64,000 nucleotides of DNA from Methanococcoides vulcani (GTDB taxonomy: Archaea > Halobacteriota > Methanosarcinia > Methanosarcinales > Methanosarcinaceae), in contig NZ_FOHQ01000002.1 in NCBI RefSeq assembly GCF_900111645.1, forward strand, positions 310,001 through 374,000. The letters run 5' to 3'. Numbering within the stretch: the first letter of the stretch is position 1; each line of letters starts with the position of its first letter. The notes below the pieces were generated by a model. It saw only the letters and a list, made by a program, of their open reading frames with translations. It was not told the DNA's origin and made no database searches. A program made the translations under genes and the position numbers. This document shows, one piece after another, positions 20,183 to 29,928 of this stretch.

Positions 20183-20256
20183 GCCTCGATGGCTCAGCCC
20201 GGCAGAGCGAGTGATTTGTAATCACTAGGTCGCGTGTTCAAATCACGCTCGAGGCT
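20183..20256 (+). tRNA. tRNA-Thr (anticodon TGT)
   Basis: Acceptor stem GCCTCGA (20183-20189) pairs perfectly with TCGAGGC (20249-20255), with discriminator T at 20256. The anticodon stem AGTGA/TCACT closes the loop TTTGTAA, giving anticodon TGT for ACA. The T arm GCGTG-TTCAAAT-CACGC is intact. CCA is not encoded; a run of six T follows directly and probably ends transcription. Confidence 0.95.
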
Positions 20257-20402
20257 TTTTTCTTATTTTCTTTAAGTTTTTTGATGCGTAGTGAAGGGTC
20301 GGTCTTTATTTCGGCCAATTTCTGCTAGCTATCTCTGAAACAGTGAAGTTAATTACACATCCATTCTTTCGACAACTAAAATCCCTTAAGGAATTTTCGA
20401 AT

Positions 20403-21569
20403 ATGATCTTTAAACCCCACCACCTCCTGTTCCTTGCAACAACCGTCTTCTTTGCAATGGCAGGGGGTGCCATACTTGCACCAGTATTGCCACAGATGGT
20501 GGAACCATTAAACAGCACTCCTAATGAAGTAGCACAGCTCATGGCGGTCTACACCATCTCCACAGCTATCTTCTCTCTTATCATCGGGCACTTTGTTGAT
20601 CGTGTGAACAGGAAGGCAGTGCTTGTACCCTGTCTTGTCATCAATGGATTGATGGGGCTTTTCAGTTTCTTTGCAACAGACCTGCAGACCCTGCTTATAT
20701 TGAGGTTTGTTCAGGGTATAGGGATCGCCGGGATGATGTCACTGGTGATGCTGGTGATAGGGGATGTTTATAAAGGGCTTGACCGGGTTCATTCAATGGG
20801 CAGGGTCAGTATGGCAATAGCCATTGGTTCGGTTACAGCACCCCTTATTGGTGGTGGGTTGGCCACCATCGGGTGGAACTATCCTTTCCTCTTCTATGTC
20901 CTGTCACTACCATTTGCCTTGTTGGTTTTCCTGTTGCTTCCTGAAACAAAGGAATGTGATGGATCCTATGGTGGCGGATTGGGAAATGCAGTTCGTGAAC
21001 TTCGGGATTTCAGGATACTTTACACCGTGTTCCTGAGCTTTGCTATCTTCTTCCTGTTGTTCTCGATCGTTGTCTTCCTTCCATTCATGCTCAAGGATGT
21101 TTTCGGATTTGCTGCAAAAGAGGCAGGGATGGTGCTTTCCATTCAGGGAATTGCCATCATCATGGTGGCATCTAACATAAAGAAGCTTGCAGAAAAACTT
21201 CCATTGATAGTCCTCATAGGTATAGGTTTTTCACTTGTAGGAATATCCATTTCCCTTATTTCATGGACAGGTTCTCTTCCTGTACTTTTCCTGTTATTGC
21301 TGGTGTTTGGCGGCGGGTTCGGGCTTTGCCAGACAGCTATTGACTCCCAGATAATCCAGATCTCACCACCACAGTCCCGCGGAGGGGTCCTTTCCATTCA
21401 CAATACCATGAAATATGTAGGTCAGAGTGCTTCACCTGTGGTCCTGGGCATCATATTGCTTTACTTCGACCTGCATATCGTGTTCCTGCTTTCAGGTATC
21501 TTTGGAATACTTGTGGCAGTCGCGACCCTGGTATTCAGGGGAAGGTTTGTCGTGGAAAGTAATATCTAA
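20403..21569 (+). CDS. Major facilitator superfamily transporter
   Basis: Twelve hydrophobic segments are discernible. The loop between helices 2 and 3 has GHFVDRVNRKAVL, the MFS signature with Asp and basic residues, and helix 5 has G-rich GSVTAPLIGGGLA typical of drug-efflux antiporters. A central cytoplasmic loop (LPETKECDGSYGGG) divides the two halves. The substrate is unknown. ATG 20403 (388 aa) has AAGGA about 10 nt upstream; a GTG at 20343 would add 20 residues not typical of the family. Confidence 0.88.
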   Translation: MIFKPHHLLFLATTVFFAMAGGAILAPVLPQMVEPLNSTPNEVAQLMAVYTISTAIFSLIIGHFVDRVNRKAVLVPCLVINGLMGLFSFFATDLQTLLILRFVQGIGIAGMMSLVMLVIGDVYKGLDRVHSMGRVSMAIAIGSVTAPLIGGGLATIGWNYPFLFYVLSLPFALLVFLLLPETKECDGSYGGGLGNAVRELRDFRILYTVFLSFAIFFLLFSIVVFLPFMLKDVFGFAAKEAGMVLSIQGIAIIMVASNIKKLAEKLPLIVLIGIGFSLVGISISLISWTGSLPVLFLLLLVFGGGFGLCQTAIDSQIIQISPPQSRGGVLSIHNTMKYVGQSASPVVLGIILLYFDLHIVFLLSGIFGILVAVATLVFRGRFVVESNI

Positions 21570-21591
21570 TTCAAAACTGATGATCTATTGA

Positions 21592-22095
21592 ATGTATTAT
21601 GATCTCATAAGGACGAAACTTGGAACTGTACTGGTAGCCGGAGATTCTGAAGGGTTGAAGGTGCTGAACATTCAGGGTGGCAAGAGGAAATATACCATTC
21701 CCTCTGACTGGGAGCAGAATAGGGCTTTCTTTAAGGAGGTCGGAGAACAGCTAAACCAGTATCTTGAAGGGGAGTTGAAGGAATTCGATGTAGAACTTTC
21801 GCCAGAAGGTTCCGATTTCCAAAAGGCGGTTTGGGATGCTTTAACAAAGATCCCTTATGGCAAGACTGTATCCTATGGGGCTGTAGCTGAAATGATCGGC
21901 AAGCCAAAAGCTGCAAGGGCAGTTGGGCTTGCAAATTCTTTGAATCCGATCCAGATCATCATCCCATGCCACCGTGTTGTTAGTTCTTCAGGAAAACTGG
22001 CAGGGTATGCCGGCGGACTTGATGTAATGATGGAACTTCTTGAGCTTGAAGGTATAAAGACCAAAGATAACGGGTCTGGGAAGTTCAGCATCTAA
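21592..22095 (+). CDS. ogt: Methylated-DNA--protein-cysteine methyltransferase
   Basis: Suicide repair protein that transfers the alkyl group from O6-alkylguanine to its active Cys in PCHRVV (about residue 124). The helix-turn-helix region YGKTVSYGAVAEMIGKPKAARAVGLANSLNP is intact, including the arginine finger. An N-terminal ribonuclease-H-like domain precedes it. At 167 aa this is the short Ogt form without an Ada regulatory domain. It is 22 nt after the MFS gene and may be co-transcribed. Confidence 0.94.
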   Translation: MYYDLIRTKLGTVLVAGDSEGLKVLNIQGGKRKYTIPSDWEQNRAFFKEVGEQLNQYLEGELKEFDVELSPEGSDFQKAVWDALTKIPYGKTVSYGAVAEMIGKPKAARAVGLANSLNPIQIIIPCHRVVSSSGKLAGYAGGLDVMMELLELEGIKTKDNGSGKFSI

Positions 22096-22217
22096 CTAAT
22101 GGGATCTTCATCAGTGAAAAGTAGATATTCCATTTATGGTATATGCCTGTGAAAAAGGATATTATGGGACATGGGTCGATCCATTGTCCCATTGATCATT
22201 ATCCACCCGAAGATGTC

Positions 22218-23738
22218 TCAGAAGTCGAATAAGGTCCTTTGAGGCTTTGCTTTTGCAGCTGGTTTTTGGTCTGGCTTTGGATCATCCTTTGGAGCCGAGT
22301 TCACTGTCTTTGAAGTTTCTTCAGCTTTTGAATTTCCGTTGGAAGCAGCACTTTGCATTATCTGGTTCAGGTCCATCTGCTTTTTATCCTGTACCTTCTT
22401 CACTGCTTTCTTCTCAAAGAAGACCGGAGCATCGTCATTGCCATAGGTGCTGCGTTGTGCCTGTGCAAGATCATTGATCTTCTGTATTCCTTTTGTGACC
22501 TTCTTGCCACCGGTAAGGTACACCATCTCATCGACGTTCAGGTCAAGGTTCACAGCAACGTCTACTGCATAGGCATCGTCCTTCAGCATCCTGCCGTACA
22601 GGTGCGCCAGGTCTGTGCGGGAATATCGCATGGACTCGTTGCAATGGTCACCGATCCTGGAGGCAATATTGTCCCTCATGTCACGTTTTGACCTTAGCTG
22701 ACCCATTTTACGCCAGAATGACGGTGGCTGGTATTTTGTAAATCCACGACTGACATGTGACTTAGATACTACTGTCCCGCAGGTCATGAGGACGCCTGCA
22801 TACCTCCAGAGGCGGTAGCTCTGTCGTTTTCTCACACGACCAAGATACCTGTCTGCCTTTGAAAGATGCCTGTATCCAGTTATCAAATCCTCTTCGGTTC
22901 CTTCCTGGGTGCCATATTGTAATGGCAGGTTCTCATCGATCCAGTGTATAAGGTTCTCCGGTGTCTCATCCAGGCCATATGTTGCCTGCAATGCGCTTTT
23001 TGGGTCAGTGCTCTTGAAGATCTTCCCGAGGGCTTTGAAGATCGATTCCTTCGTATCCCTCTCGGATGTGGCGATGTCTTCAATGTAGATCTCGTCCCTT
23101 CCCAATGCCACAGCCTGAAGGTCCTTGACAGCACTTCGCATGTCTCCGCCGGCGTTGTCGGCTAATTTCTCAAGGACACCAACACCGCACATGATCTTCT
23201 CTTCAACGCATATTTTCTTGAGCGCCGGTATCATTGACCTGCCCTGCACAGAATTGAACTTCAGCTCAATGCAGCTGGAGCGTATCGAAGGTGTAAGTCC
23301 GTAGAGGTCGTTGGCAATGAGCACGATGGGCTGGTCAGTTGTTTTGATAATGCTGCCCACAGCACGGGCTCCTCCCCTGTCTGCATTTCCGTGCATGTTG
23401 TCAGCTTCGTCCAGAATGATCAGTCTCTTTGTGGAAGTGCCGGTAAGTGAGCTCATCTTTGCTGCAGAACCTGCGACCCTTTCAATAGCACCGGCTGTTC
23501 GCTGGTCGCTTGCATTCAGCTCGATGGTCTCCCAGTCGAAATCCTTTGCAAGTGCATGCGCTGCGGATGTTTTTCCAACTCCGGCAGGTCCGTGAAGTAT
23601 AACTGCACGCTTTTCCGGCACTCCGGAGAGCCATGACTCTGCCCACTCGCGCATATCAACGATTGACTTCTTGTTCCCCACAAGATCTGATAGGGATTTG
23701 GGCCTGTATTTTTCAACCCATTCGATAGATTCTTCCAT
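22218..23738 (-). CDS. rfcL: Replication factor C large subunit
   Basis: AAA+ clamp loader subunit that opens PCNA with RfcS. It has Walker [13 protein letters not shown], Walker [13 protein letters not shown], and a sensor-1 region with IRSSC. The 506-aa length is normal for methanosarcinal RfcL. The Lys/Gln/Pro-rich tail ends QRTLFDF, a PIP box that binds PCNA. The small subunit is not in this window. Confidence 0.94.
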   Translation of the reverse strand: MEESIEWVEKYRPKSLSDLVGNKKSIVDMREWAESWLSGVPEKRAVILHGPAGVGKTSAAHALAKDFDWETIELNASDQRTAGAIERVAGSAAKMSSLTGTSTKRLIILDEADNMHGNADRGGARAVGSIIKTTDQPIVLIANDLYGLTPSIRSSCIELKFNSVQGRSMIPALKKICVEEKIMCGVGVLEKLADNAGGDMRSAVKDLQAVALGRDEIYIEDIATSERDTKESIFKALGKIFKSTDPKSALQATYGLDETPENLIHWIDENLPLQYGTQEGTEEDLITGYRHLSKADRYLGRVRKRQSYRLWRYAGVLMTCGTVVSKSHVSRGFTKYQPPSFWRKMGQLRSKRDMRDNIASRIGDHCNESMRYSRTDLAHLYGRMLKDDAYAVDVAVNLDLNVDEMVYLTGGKKVTKGIQKINDLAQAQRSTYGNDDAPVFFEKKAVKKVQDKKQMDLNQIMQSAASNGNSKAEETSKTVNSAPKDDPKPDQKPAAKAKPQRTLFDF

Positions 23739-23858
23739 CTGTGATCATACCTTCAATAAAAGGGAAAATTAATTAATGTTTGCATCTCTTTGTTGATTCT
23801 GATTAATATCATTTCTGGCAGGTGACCCGGCATGTAGAACAATAGCACGACAAGTCTT

Positions 23859-24683
23859 ATGGATGTTGTCCGGAAAAGGGCTCTTTCAAACACTGCAAAG
23901 GTGGCTATTGGTGTACGTGATCCGACACCTAAGATGATCTCCAGTATTGAGAATGCACACAATGAAGGATATGCACACGTTATTCTTGTAGGGGATAAGC
24001 AGGAGATCGATGTTATTGGCACTTCCCTGGAGATCATTAACACCCATGAGCCGGAGATCGTTCTTGGTGACCTGTTGGCATCGGGTTCAGTTGATGCAGC
24101 GGTCAGAGGGACTGCGAAAGCCTCGGATACTCTTTCCCATCTTAAGAAGGTACTGAAGATAGAGCGGTTGCACCGGATGGCCTTTCTTTTGACCTCCGAA
24201 GGTGTGCCATTTTTCCTCGCACCTGTGGGGATCGATGAGGGCAATGACCTCTCGGACAAGATAACCCTTGTTAAGCTTGGTGTGGAGCATATGCGCAGGT
24301 TTGGAGTTGAGCCGGTGGTAGGGGTGCTCTCGGGTGGCAGGATGGGCGATCTTGGAAGGCATGAGAAGATCGATCGCACACTTGCAGATGCTGACTTCCT
24401 TGCAAGCAGGCTTCGGGAAAATGGTATATGTGCAAAGCATTATACAATACTCATTGAGGACGCCATAAAGGAAGCGAACTTCCTCTTTGCTCCGGATGGA
24501 ATTACCGGTAACCTGATATTCAGGACACTTGTGTTCCTTGGAGGAGGAGACGGTATTGGTGCACCGGTATTAATGGACGACCATGTCTTCGTGGACACAT
24601 CACGTGTGGGTGGTCACTACACAAAGGCGATCATGCTTGCAAGTGCCCTTGTGGATATGAAAAACGAGAGAAACAGATCTTGA
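23859..24683 (+). CDS. mtxX: MtxX, methanogen-specific methyltransferase-related protein (marker protein 4)
   Basis: First gene of the mtx cluster, known from Methanosarcina and restricted to methanogens. The 274 residues resemble phosphotransacetylase/PlsX-like Rossmann folds: VAIGVRDPTPKMISSIENA, HVILVGDKQEID and the closing GGHYTKAIMLASALVDM. Function is unproven. The stop is 17 bases before the likely start of mtxA, which implies coupling. It is divergent from rfcL across about 120 bp. Confidence 0.85.
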   Translation: MDVVRKRALSNTAKVAIGVRDPTPKMISSIENAHNEGYAHVILVGDKQEIDVIGTSLEIINTHEPEIVLGDLLASGSVDAAVRGTAKASDTLSHLKKVLKIERLHRMAFLLTSEGVPFFLAPVGIDEGNDLSDKITLVKLGVEHMRRFGVEPVVGVLSGGRMGDLGRHEKIDRTLADADFLASRLRENGICAKHYTILIEDAIKEANFLFAPDGITGNLIFRTLVFLGGGDGIGAPVLMDDHVFVDTSRVGGHYTKAIMLASALVDMKNERNRS

Positions 24684-24700
24684 TTATATGAGGTGTTGAC

Positions 24701-25294
24701 ATAGAAAACGTTGCATGTGGCTGGCCTGTTGTGAAAGGAGATTGCATTGCCGGAAATAACGATTCCTGTATTGCAGTTATAACCCTTGCAAGCTCATTTG
24801 AACCTTATGAGGAAGCTGCCATGTGGGGTAGCTGCAAGACCGAGAACCTTGGTGCAGAGAAGATCATCATAAACACGGTCTCAAATTCAAATATCAGGTA
24901 TCTCCTTATATGTGGCAATGAATCCAGAGGTCATCTTGCAGGTAGAACACTTATTGCACTTCACAAGAACGGCATAGATGAGGATGGGCGGATCATCGGG
25001 TCGGATGGCGCGATCCCCTTTATCGAGAATATCAGCAGGGATGTCATTGAGCGTTTCCAGAATCAGGTACGTCTCATTGAGCACATAGGCTTGGTCGACA
25101 TTGATGAGATCCGCCGGATCGTTGATGAGTATAAAGAAAAAGAAGGTCCGTATCATGAAGCAGCTTTCGTTGTCGAGAGCGCCAAAAAGAAAAGTAGGCC
25201 AGTTATGGATGTCACTTCCGGTGATATCATGGTATCAGGCAATGTAATGCTGGATTCAACTTCCGGTATTGTCTGTGAGGTAAAGTCGAATTAA
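24701..25294 (+). CDS. mtxA: MtxA, MtrA-like corrinoid protein (probable ATA start)
   Basis: Homologue of MtrA, the cobamide-binding subunit of methyl-tetrahydromethanopterin:coenzyme M methyltransferase, without the C-terminal membrane helix, so probably soluble. Conserved blocks: CGWPVVKGDCIAGN, GSCKTENLGAEK, NIRYLLICGNESRGHLAGRT with the candidate cobalt-binding His, and GSDGAIPFIENI. The only ATG/GTG/TTG that opens the frame is GTG 24731, which would remove the conserved GWPVV segment. AGGTG at 24691-24695 is 5 nt before ATA 24701, which gives the full 197-aa protein. I therefore place the start at ATA, with less certainty than the gene itself. Confidence 0.82.
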   Translation: MENVACGWPVVKGDCIAGNNDSCIAVITLASSFEPYEEAAMWGSCKTENLGAEKIIINTVSNSNIRYLLICGNESRGHLAGRTLIALHKNGIDEDGRIIGSDGAIPFIENISRDVIERFQNQVRLIEHIGLVDIDEIRRIVDEYKEKEGPYHEAAFVVESAKKKSRPVMDVTSGDIMVSGNVMLDSTSGIVCEVKSN

Positions 25295-25346
25295 GTATCA
25301 TTTAATTGTTATTTTCTCATTGTTATATTTCGTAGAGGTAATGTTC

Positions 25347-26279
25347 ATGTTCAGGTTCCAGAAAGAGCAGGAGATCGTTAATATTGCAGGTGTTAAGATC
25401 GGAGGTCAGCCCGGTGAGCTGGCAACAGTGCTTGCAGGTACTATATTCTATGAAGGTCACAGCATCGTGGAAGATGCAGATGCCGGTATATTTGACAGGA
25501 AAGAGGCAGAGGCCCTTGTGAACATGCAGGATTCCATGTCCGATGAGACTGGAAATCCATCGATCGTCCATATCTTTGCCAACACTTTTGAGAGTATGCA
25601 GAAGTACATCGATTTTGTTACCTCCGTAAGCGATTCTCCATTTATCATCGATTCCCCACAGCCTGCTGTGAGGATGGCTTGCGCAGAATATGTGACCGAC
25701 ATCGGACTTGCCGACAAGACTATCTACAATTCTATTAATATGAGCATCACCGACGACGAATTCGCTTCCCTGGCAAATTCCGATATTGACAGCTCCATTA
25801 TTCTAGGTTTCAATGCAATGGACTCCTCCCTTGATGGCAGGATGGCATTGCTGGAGAACGGCGGTAAACTGATGGACAGGGGTCTGCTGGATATTGCTGA
25901 GGAATGTGGTATCAAGAACATCCTGATCGATCCGAGCATTACTCCTATGGGTGATGGTGCAGGCATTGCTCTTCGTATGACCATGACAGCAAAGGCGAAA
26001 TGGGGATATCCCGTAGGTTCCGGGATCCACAATGCTCCTTCTTCCTGGAGCTGGCTCAAGGCTAAAAAGAAGGAAGATCCACTGGTCTATAAGATGTGCG
26101 ATATAGGTACGGTTTCCATGCAGCAGCTTGCAGGCGGTGATTTTGTGCTCTATGGCCCTATCGAGAATGCACGTTACACCTTCCCGCTGGCCGCCATGGC
26201 TGACATCATGATCGCAGAGGCATCTTCAGATCTTGATATCGAGCCATCATCCTCACACCCCCTTAACCTGCTGGTGTGA
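25347..26279 (+). CDS. mtxH: MtxH, MtrH-like methyltransferase subunit
   Basis: Homologue of MtrH, the TIM-barrel subunit that transfers a methyl group from tetrahydromethanopterin to the corrinoid. It has EIVNIAGVKIGGQPGELATVLAGTIFY at the start, SPFIIDSPQPAVR and ILIDPSITPMGDGAG, all characteristic. ATG 25347 (310 aa) follows GAGGT by 7 nt; upstream in-frame TTG and ATG are less well placed. With MtxA it would form a two-component soluble methyltransferase lacking the sodium-pumping membrane subunits. The methyl donor and acceptor are unknown. Confidence 0.88.
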   Translation: MFRFQKEQEIVNIAGVKIGGQPGELATVLAGTIFYEGHSIVEDADAGIFDRKEAEALVNMQDSMSDETGNPSIVHIFANTFESMQKYIDFVTSVSDSPFIIDSPQPAVRMACAEYVTDIGLADKTIYNSINMSITDDEFASLANSDIDSSIILGFNAMDSSLDGRMALLENGGKLMDRGLLDIAEECGIKNILIDPSITPMGDGAGIALRMTMTAKAKWGYPVGSGIHNAPSSWSWLKAKKKEDPLVYKMCDIGTVSMQQLAGGDFVLYGPIENARYTFPLAAMADIMIAEASSDLDIEPSSSHPLNLLV

Positions 26280-26349
26280 TCTCCTTTTTGGAAATGCTTA
26301 TGTATCCCCTGCACGCATATTCTTTTTAGCTTTCCAGGGTTGATGCAGC

Positions 26350-27642
26350 ATGAAAGAACTTAAGATCAGTATATCTGATGAGTTGTATGAGGAACTATCT
26401 ACTGTTCCTGATAAGGATTCCTTTTTGATAGAACTTCTTGAGAACAAGCTGAAAATATCTGGTGAGGATAATGCCGGCTCTGTGGAAGATGCCGAAGAGC
26501 CTTGTTTTGAAGAACCGCAGGACATTGCTGGAATAACAGATGATGTTCCTGATGGTGGCAATGATATTGACGATCAGGCTACAGAAGTTACTGGTGCTGA
26601 GGATGCCGGTGAAGAAATTCCTGAGGAAGCATACTTTGAACTTGAAGACGTCTTTGAAGAGGAAGACATAATCGCTGATGATGAGGAAAATGAGCTTACT
26701 TTATGTTGCAATTGCAGTCTTGTAGGTCCGGATGATCTTGAAGATTGCAAAGGACCTGTCCTCGATGTCGACTTTGCAGATCCTGGTGAGGAGAGTTCAA
26801 AGTCAGTTTCAGAGTTAATTCCTTCTACTGAAAAGGAAAACAATTCCTCTATTGAAAAGATGGCCTGTTTCGAGAGCATCATCGTTGATCTTATAGATCG
26901 TATCTGTGAGCTTGAGGGGCAGATCATTGATATGAGTACCAACGTTCAGTTCCTTAAGGAGAGGTCCATCTTATCCGATATTGGGGGCAATAAAGCCGAG
27001 TCGGATCCAGTCTTTCCGGCAAGATCCGGTAGCATTGTGGCAGAAATACATGAAGAAGCAGTTCCATATGCTACTCTTTCCTTTCCGGAGTTGAAGATCC
27101 CGCCGGAATTGCTATCTGATGTTGAAGTTCCGGTAGCAGAAATTGAACACGATGATGTTATGGAAACTCCAATGGAGAGTCGTTCTCCGAATGTTCCGGA
27201 AGCTGCCGTTAAAGAAGCTTCTTTTTCGGAACCATTTAAACCTGTGCTATTCGATACTGATACCTCATCACTAACCTCTTCACAGACTCCAACGGCAATT
27301 CCAGTGCAGCAAATCCCATCATTACAGGATAGTGAGATTGCTACTGATAATATGAAGAATGATGGTCTTGAGCAACATCCTTCCCAGGCAGCTAAGCCCG
27401 ATGCACCTGTTCCGGCTGTAAATGCTCCGGTTGCGGACAAGCTTGAAAGCTGTATATTTGCTTATCTTTCATCTGGTTCTGAGGTTAAGAAAGATGTGAT
27501 CAAAAGTCTTCTTTCCAAGAGATATCTGGATAACGAAGTGGAGTCTAAGATAGATCAGCTTCTTTCAGCAGGGAAGATCTCCAATATTGTAAAGGATGAC
27601 AGGGTCTACCTTATGAGGCTTCCTGAAAAGGAATCTGCATGA
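26350..27642 (+). CDS. Unknown acidic protein with an N-terminal ribbon-helix-helix-like and a C-terminal winged-helix-like region
   Basis: Not recognised. Residues 1-35 (KELKISISDELYEELSTV then FLIELLENKL) resemble a ribbon-helix-helix segment. About residues 40-160 are very acidic and contain a Cys cluster LCCNCS and a later Cys. About residues 165-205 (FESIIVDLIDRICELEGQI) are likely a coiled coil. A long Pro/Ser/Thr-rich linker follows to about 360, and the last 65 residues (ESCIFAYLSSGSEVKKDVI, LLSAGKISNIVKDDRVYLM) look like a small winged helix. This suggests a DNA- or RNA-associated scaffold. It lies 70 nt after mtxH. Confidence 0.6.
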   Translation: MKELKISISDELYEELSTVPDKDSFLIELLENKLKISGEDNAGSVEDAEEPCFEEPQDIAGITDDVPDGGNDIDDQATEVTGAEDAGEEIPEEAYFELEDVFEEEDIIADDEENELTLCCNCSLVGPDDLEDCKGPVLDVDFADPGEESSKSVSELIPSTEKENNSSIEKMACFESIIVDLIDRICELEGQIIDMSTNVQFLKERSILSDIGGNKAESDPVFPARSGSIVAEIHEEAVPYATLSFPELKIPPELLSDVEVPVAEIEHDDVMETPMESRSPNVPEAAVKEASFSEPFKPVLFDTDTSSLTSSQTPTAIPVQQIPSLQDSEIATDNMKNDGLEQHPSQAAKPDAPVPAVNAPVADKLESCIFAYLSSGSEVKKDVIKSLLSKRYLDNEVESKIDQLLSAGKISNIVKDDRVYLMRLPEKESA

Positions 27643-27686
27643 TCTTGTTTTGCAAATTGCATCAGGCTATAGTTCAAAGATCATAA

Positions 27687-27705
27687 CTTATGATCGGATC
27701 ATAAG
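27687..27705. repeat. 19-bp near-perfect palindrome between convergent genes
   Basis: CTTATGATC, one G, GATCATAAG: 9-bp arms with a single central base, between the ends of the unknown acidic gene and ilvD. It could terminate the plus-strand transcript or be a protein site; there is no T run directly after it. Confidence 0.6.
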
Positions 27706-27733
27706 CTTGTCATAATCTGAGATTAAAAATAAG

Positions 27734-27771
27734 GATGTAAAAAAAGGAATAAGCTGCTTAAACAGCAGCTT
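27734..27771 (-). terminator. Intrinsic-type terminator of ilvD
   Basis: On the minus strand AAGCTGCT-GTTTA-AGCAGCTT (plus-strand 27751-27771) forms a perfect 8-bp hairpin that begins at the ilvD stop codon, followed by ATTCC and seven T. This is the classic stem plus U-tract arrangement. Confidence 0.7.
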
Positions 27772-29432
27772 TAGTTCCTGATAGCTCCCCTGTTTGCGGA
27801 GCTAACTGTTTTTCGATATCTTGAAAGGTAGCCGGTGACTTCCTTCTCGACCGGTTTGAAATCTGCCCTTCTCTTTTCCAGTTCCTCTTCTGAAACATTG
27901 AGCTCAAGCTTCCTTGCAGGCATGTCGATCTCAATGATGTCGCCTTCCTGTATCAGACCGATAGGTCCGCCTTCGTAGGCTTCCGGTGAAATGTGACCGA
28001 TACATGGTCCTCTTGTACCGCCTGAGAATCTTCCGTCTGTGATAAGTGCTACTGAATCGATAAGCCCCATTCCTGCAATGGCTGATGTTGGTGAGAGCAT
28101 CTCACGCATACCGGGACCTCCTTTTGGTCCTTCGTACCTGATGACAACAACATCTCCTGACTTGATCTCGCCTTTCATGATGGTAGACATTGCATCTTCT
28201 TCACTATCGAATACCCTTGCAGGACCTGTGTGCCTGAGCATCTTCTCATCTACAGCTGCCTGCTTGACAACTGCTCCGTCAGGTGCAAGGTTCCCTTTCA
28301 GGACCGCAATTCCGCCTTCTTCGTGGAGTGGAGCGTCAAGTGTTGTTATGATACGGGCGTTCAGTTTCGGGTTGACGATCACGAATTCCTCGACATTTTC
28401 GCCAATGCTCTTTCCGGTGATGGTCTTCTCATCAAGATTGAGCTTTGTTCTAAGCCTCTTCATGATCGCATGAACTCCACCGGCTCTCTCAAAGTCTAGC
28501 ATGAAATTCTCTCCACCTGGTCTGAGTCCGATCAGGTGTGGGGTTGTCTTGCTAAGATCATCGAACTTCTCAAGTGGAAGCTCAATTCCGAATTCATGGG
28601 CGATGGCAGGTAGGTGAAGTGTGGTGTTTGTGCTGCCTCCGACTGCAAGGTCTACCATGATGGCATTCTCAAAGGACTTCTCTGTGACGATCTGGCGTGC
28701 AGAAACTCCTTCTTTTACAAGCTCTACGATCCTTTCACCGGAATCTTTTGCAATACGCATCTTCTTTGCATCAACTGCATGTGCAGTTGCACAACCGGGC
28801 AGACTGAGTCCCAGTGCCTCTGTCATGCATGCCATGGTATTGGCTGTGAACATTCCGGCACAGGATCCTGCACCACAGCAGCAGAGATCTTCAAGCTGTT
28901 TCAGTTTTTCGGATGAGACCTTACCGCTCTGGCATGATCCTACGCCTTCGAAGACGGAAACGAGGTCAGTATAATTGTCATCGACATATCCTGGCAGCAT
29001 TGGACCGCCTGTGACGACTATTGCCGGGATGTCAACTCTTCCTGCAGCCATGATGTGTGCAGGTGTGATCTTGTCACATGATGTTACCATGACCATACCG
29101 TCCATCTGCTGACCCTGTATCATGATCTCAATGGTGTCCTCGATGGCTTCCCTGCTTGGGAGGGAATATTTCATTCCTTCATGTCCCATCGCGATACCAT
29201 CACAGATGCCTATGGTATGGAATTCGAAAGGAACACCGCCTGCATTGCGAATGCCGGCCTTTACCGCTTCTGCAACCTTGTCAAGGTGGATATGTCCCGG
29301 AATGAACTCTGTCCAGGAATTCACAACAGCTATGAACGGCTTCTTCATTTCAGAATCGGTAACCCCTATCGCTTTCAAAAGCGAACGGTTTGGTGCACGT
29401 GCATCTCCTTTCTTTGTATTGTCACTTCTCAT
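27771..29432 (-). CDS. ilvD: Dihydroxy-acid dehydratase
   Basis: Iron-sulfur enzyme of branched-chain amino acid synthesis that dehydrates dihydroxy acids to 2-oxo acids for valine and isoleucine. Cluster and metal motifs: [37 protein letters not shown] and [21 protein letters not shown]. Length 553 aa is normal. AGGTTAT lies about 7 nt before the ATG. Promoter elements lie in 29433-29490, next to the first copy of the 52-bp direct repeat. Confidence 0.95.
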   Translation of the reverse strand: MRSDNTKKGDARAPNRSLLKAIGVTDSEMKKPFIAVVNSWTEFIPGHIHLDKVAEAVKAGIRNAGGVPFEFHTIGICDGIAMGHEGMKYSLPSREAIEDTIEIMIQGQQMDGMVMVTSCDKITPAHIMAAGRVDIPAIVVTGGPMLPGYVDDNYTDLVSVFEGVGSCQSGKVSSEKLKQLEDLCCCGAGSCAGMFTANTMACMTEALGLSLPGCATAHAVDAKKMRIAKDSGERIVELVKEGVSARQIVTEKSFENAIMVDLAVGGSTNTTLHLPAIAHEFGIELPLEKFDDLSKTTPHLIGLRPGGENFMLDFERAGGVHAIMKRLRTKLNLDEKTITGKSIGENVEEFVIVNPKLNARIITTLDAPLHEEGGIAVLKGNLAPDGAVVKQAAVDEKMLRHTGPARVFDSEEDAMSTIMKGEIKSGDVVVIRYEGPKGGPGMREMLSPTSAIAGMGLIDSVALITDGRFSGGTRGPCIGHISPEAYEGGPIGLIQEGDIIEIDMPARKLELNVSEEELEKRRADFKPVEKEVTGYLSRYRKTVSSANRGAIRN

Positions 29433-29490
29433 ATGATAACCTCAGTAAAACTCCATGACGTACTATCCTACATGATTAAAGTATAAGTAT

Positions 29491-29542
29491 ACTATGATAA
29501 TCTGATATTCAAAAGGTTCATTTATAAGGTATCCTTCCATTC
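29491..29542. repeat. Direct repeat copy 1 (about 52 bp)
   Basis: Nearly identical to 30992-31043: both share ACTATGATAA, then TTCAAAAGGTTCATTTATAA, then GTATCCTTCCATTC. Copy 2 is the promoter region of the radical SAM gene, including its TATA box TTTATAAT. The two copies bracket 1.5 kb that contains the cas1-like fragments and the secreted protein, so they look like the footprint of an insertion or duplication. Confidence 0.8.
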
Positions 29543-29593
29543 CTGGAAATCGGGGATACTGAAGTTCACACAATTGAGAGCGAAGAGTGCCGG

Positions 29594-29722
29594 ATGTTGG
29601 GATGGGAGAACGAAATGCTTGGGGCGAAGGTCTCGAAAATGGAGACTTTGATTGGTGATGTTATTGCAAGGGTTGTTGAAGATGCACTTGCAGATAAGAT
29701 GAAAAAGAGTGAGTTTCTGTGA
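29594..29722 (+). CDS. Short ORF, 42 aa, unknown, possibly a gene remnant
   Basis: ATG 29594 opens MLGWENEMLGAKVSKMETL and runs to TGA at 29720-29722; the frame is open upstream to a TAA near 29523, so an earlier protein tail is possible. It is helical and Lys/Glu rich at the end. It lies downstream of the copied promoter repeat. It may be a real small protein or the remains of a displaced gene; there is no clear Shine-Dalgarno. Confidence 0.35.
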   Translation: MLGWENEMLGAKVSKMETLIGDVIARVVEDALADKMKKSEFL

Positions 29723-29751
29723 TCAGGGACTAACAAAATACAAATCTTGTC

Positions 29752-29838
29752 TGTCGTACTTTACATTACCTGAAGCAGAATGCAGGAGCGATAAGCTGTT
29801 TACTCTTAATGCTCATGTTCGGGGAAAAGCTGGATGAA
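29752..29838 (+). pseudogene. cas1 C-terminal remnant, copy A (frameshifted)
   Basis: The nucleotide sequence aligns with the tail of the fragment at 30.6-30.8 kb (GTACTTTACATTACCTGAAG against GTACATTGCATTACATGAAG). It reads LHYLKQNA, then after a two-base disturbance SDKLFTLNAHVR. The pattern S-K-x-T-L-H-Y-x-K-Q-N-A ... L-N-x-H-V-R resembles the C-terminal end of Cas1. It is frameshifted and lacks everything upstream, so it is not functional. Confidence 0.55.
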
Positions 29839-29928
29839 TGAGAACAGGATGTTTCTGTTAATGATTGCAAAAAAAATGAGGGGAGTAAAAACCCTCTCCT
29901 CTTAACTCCAATTCTATTTATGGTTCAC

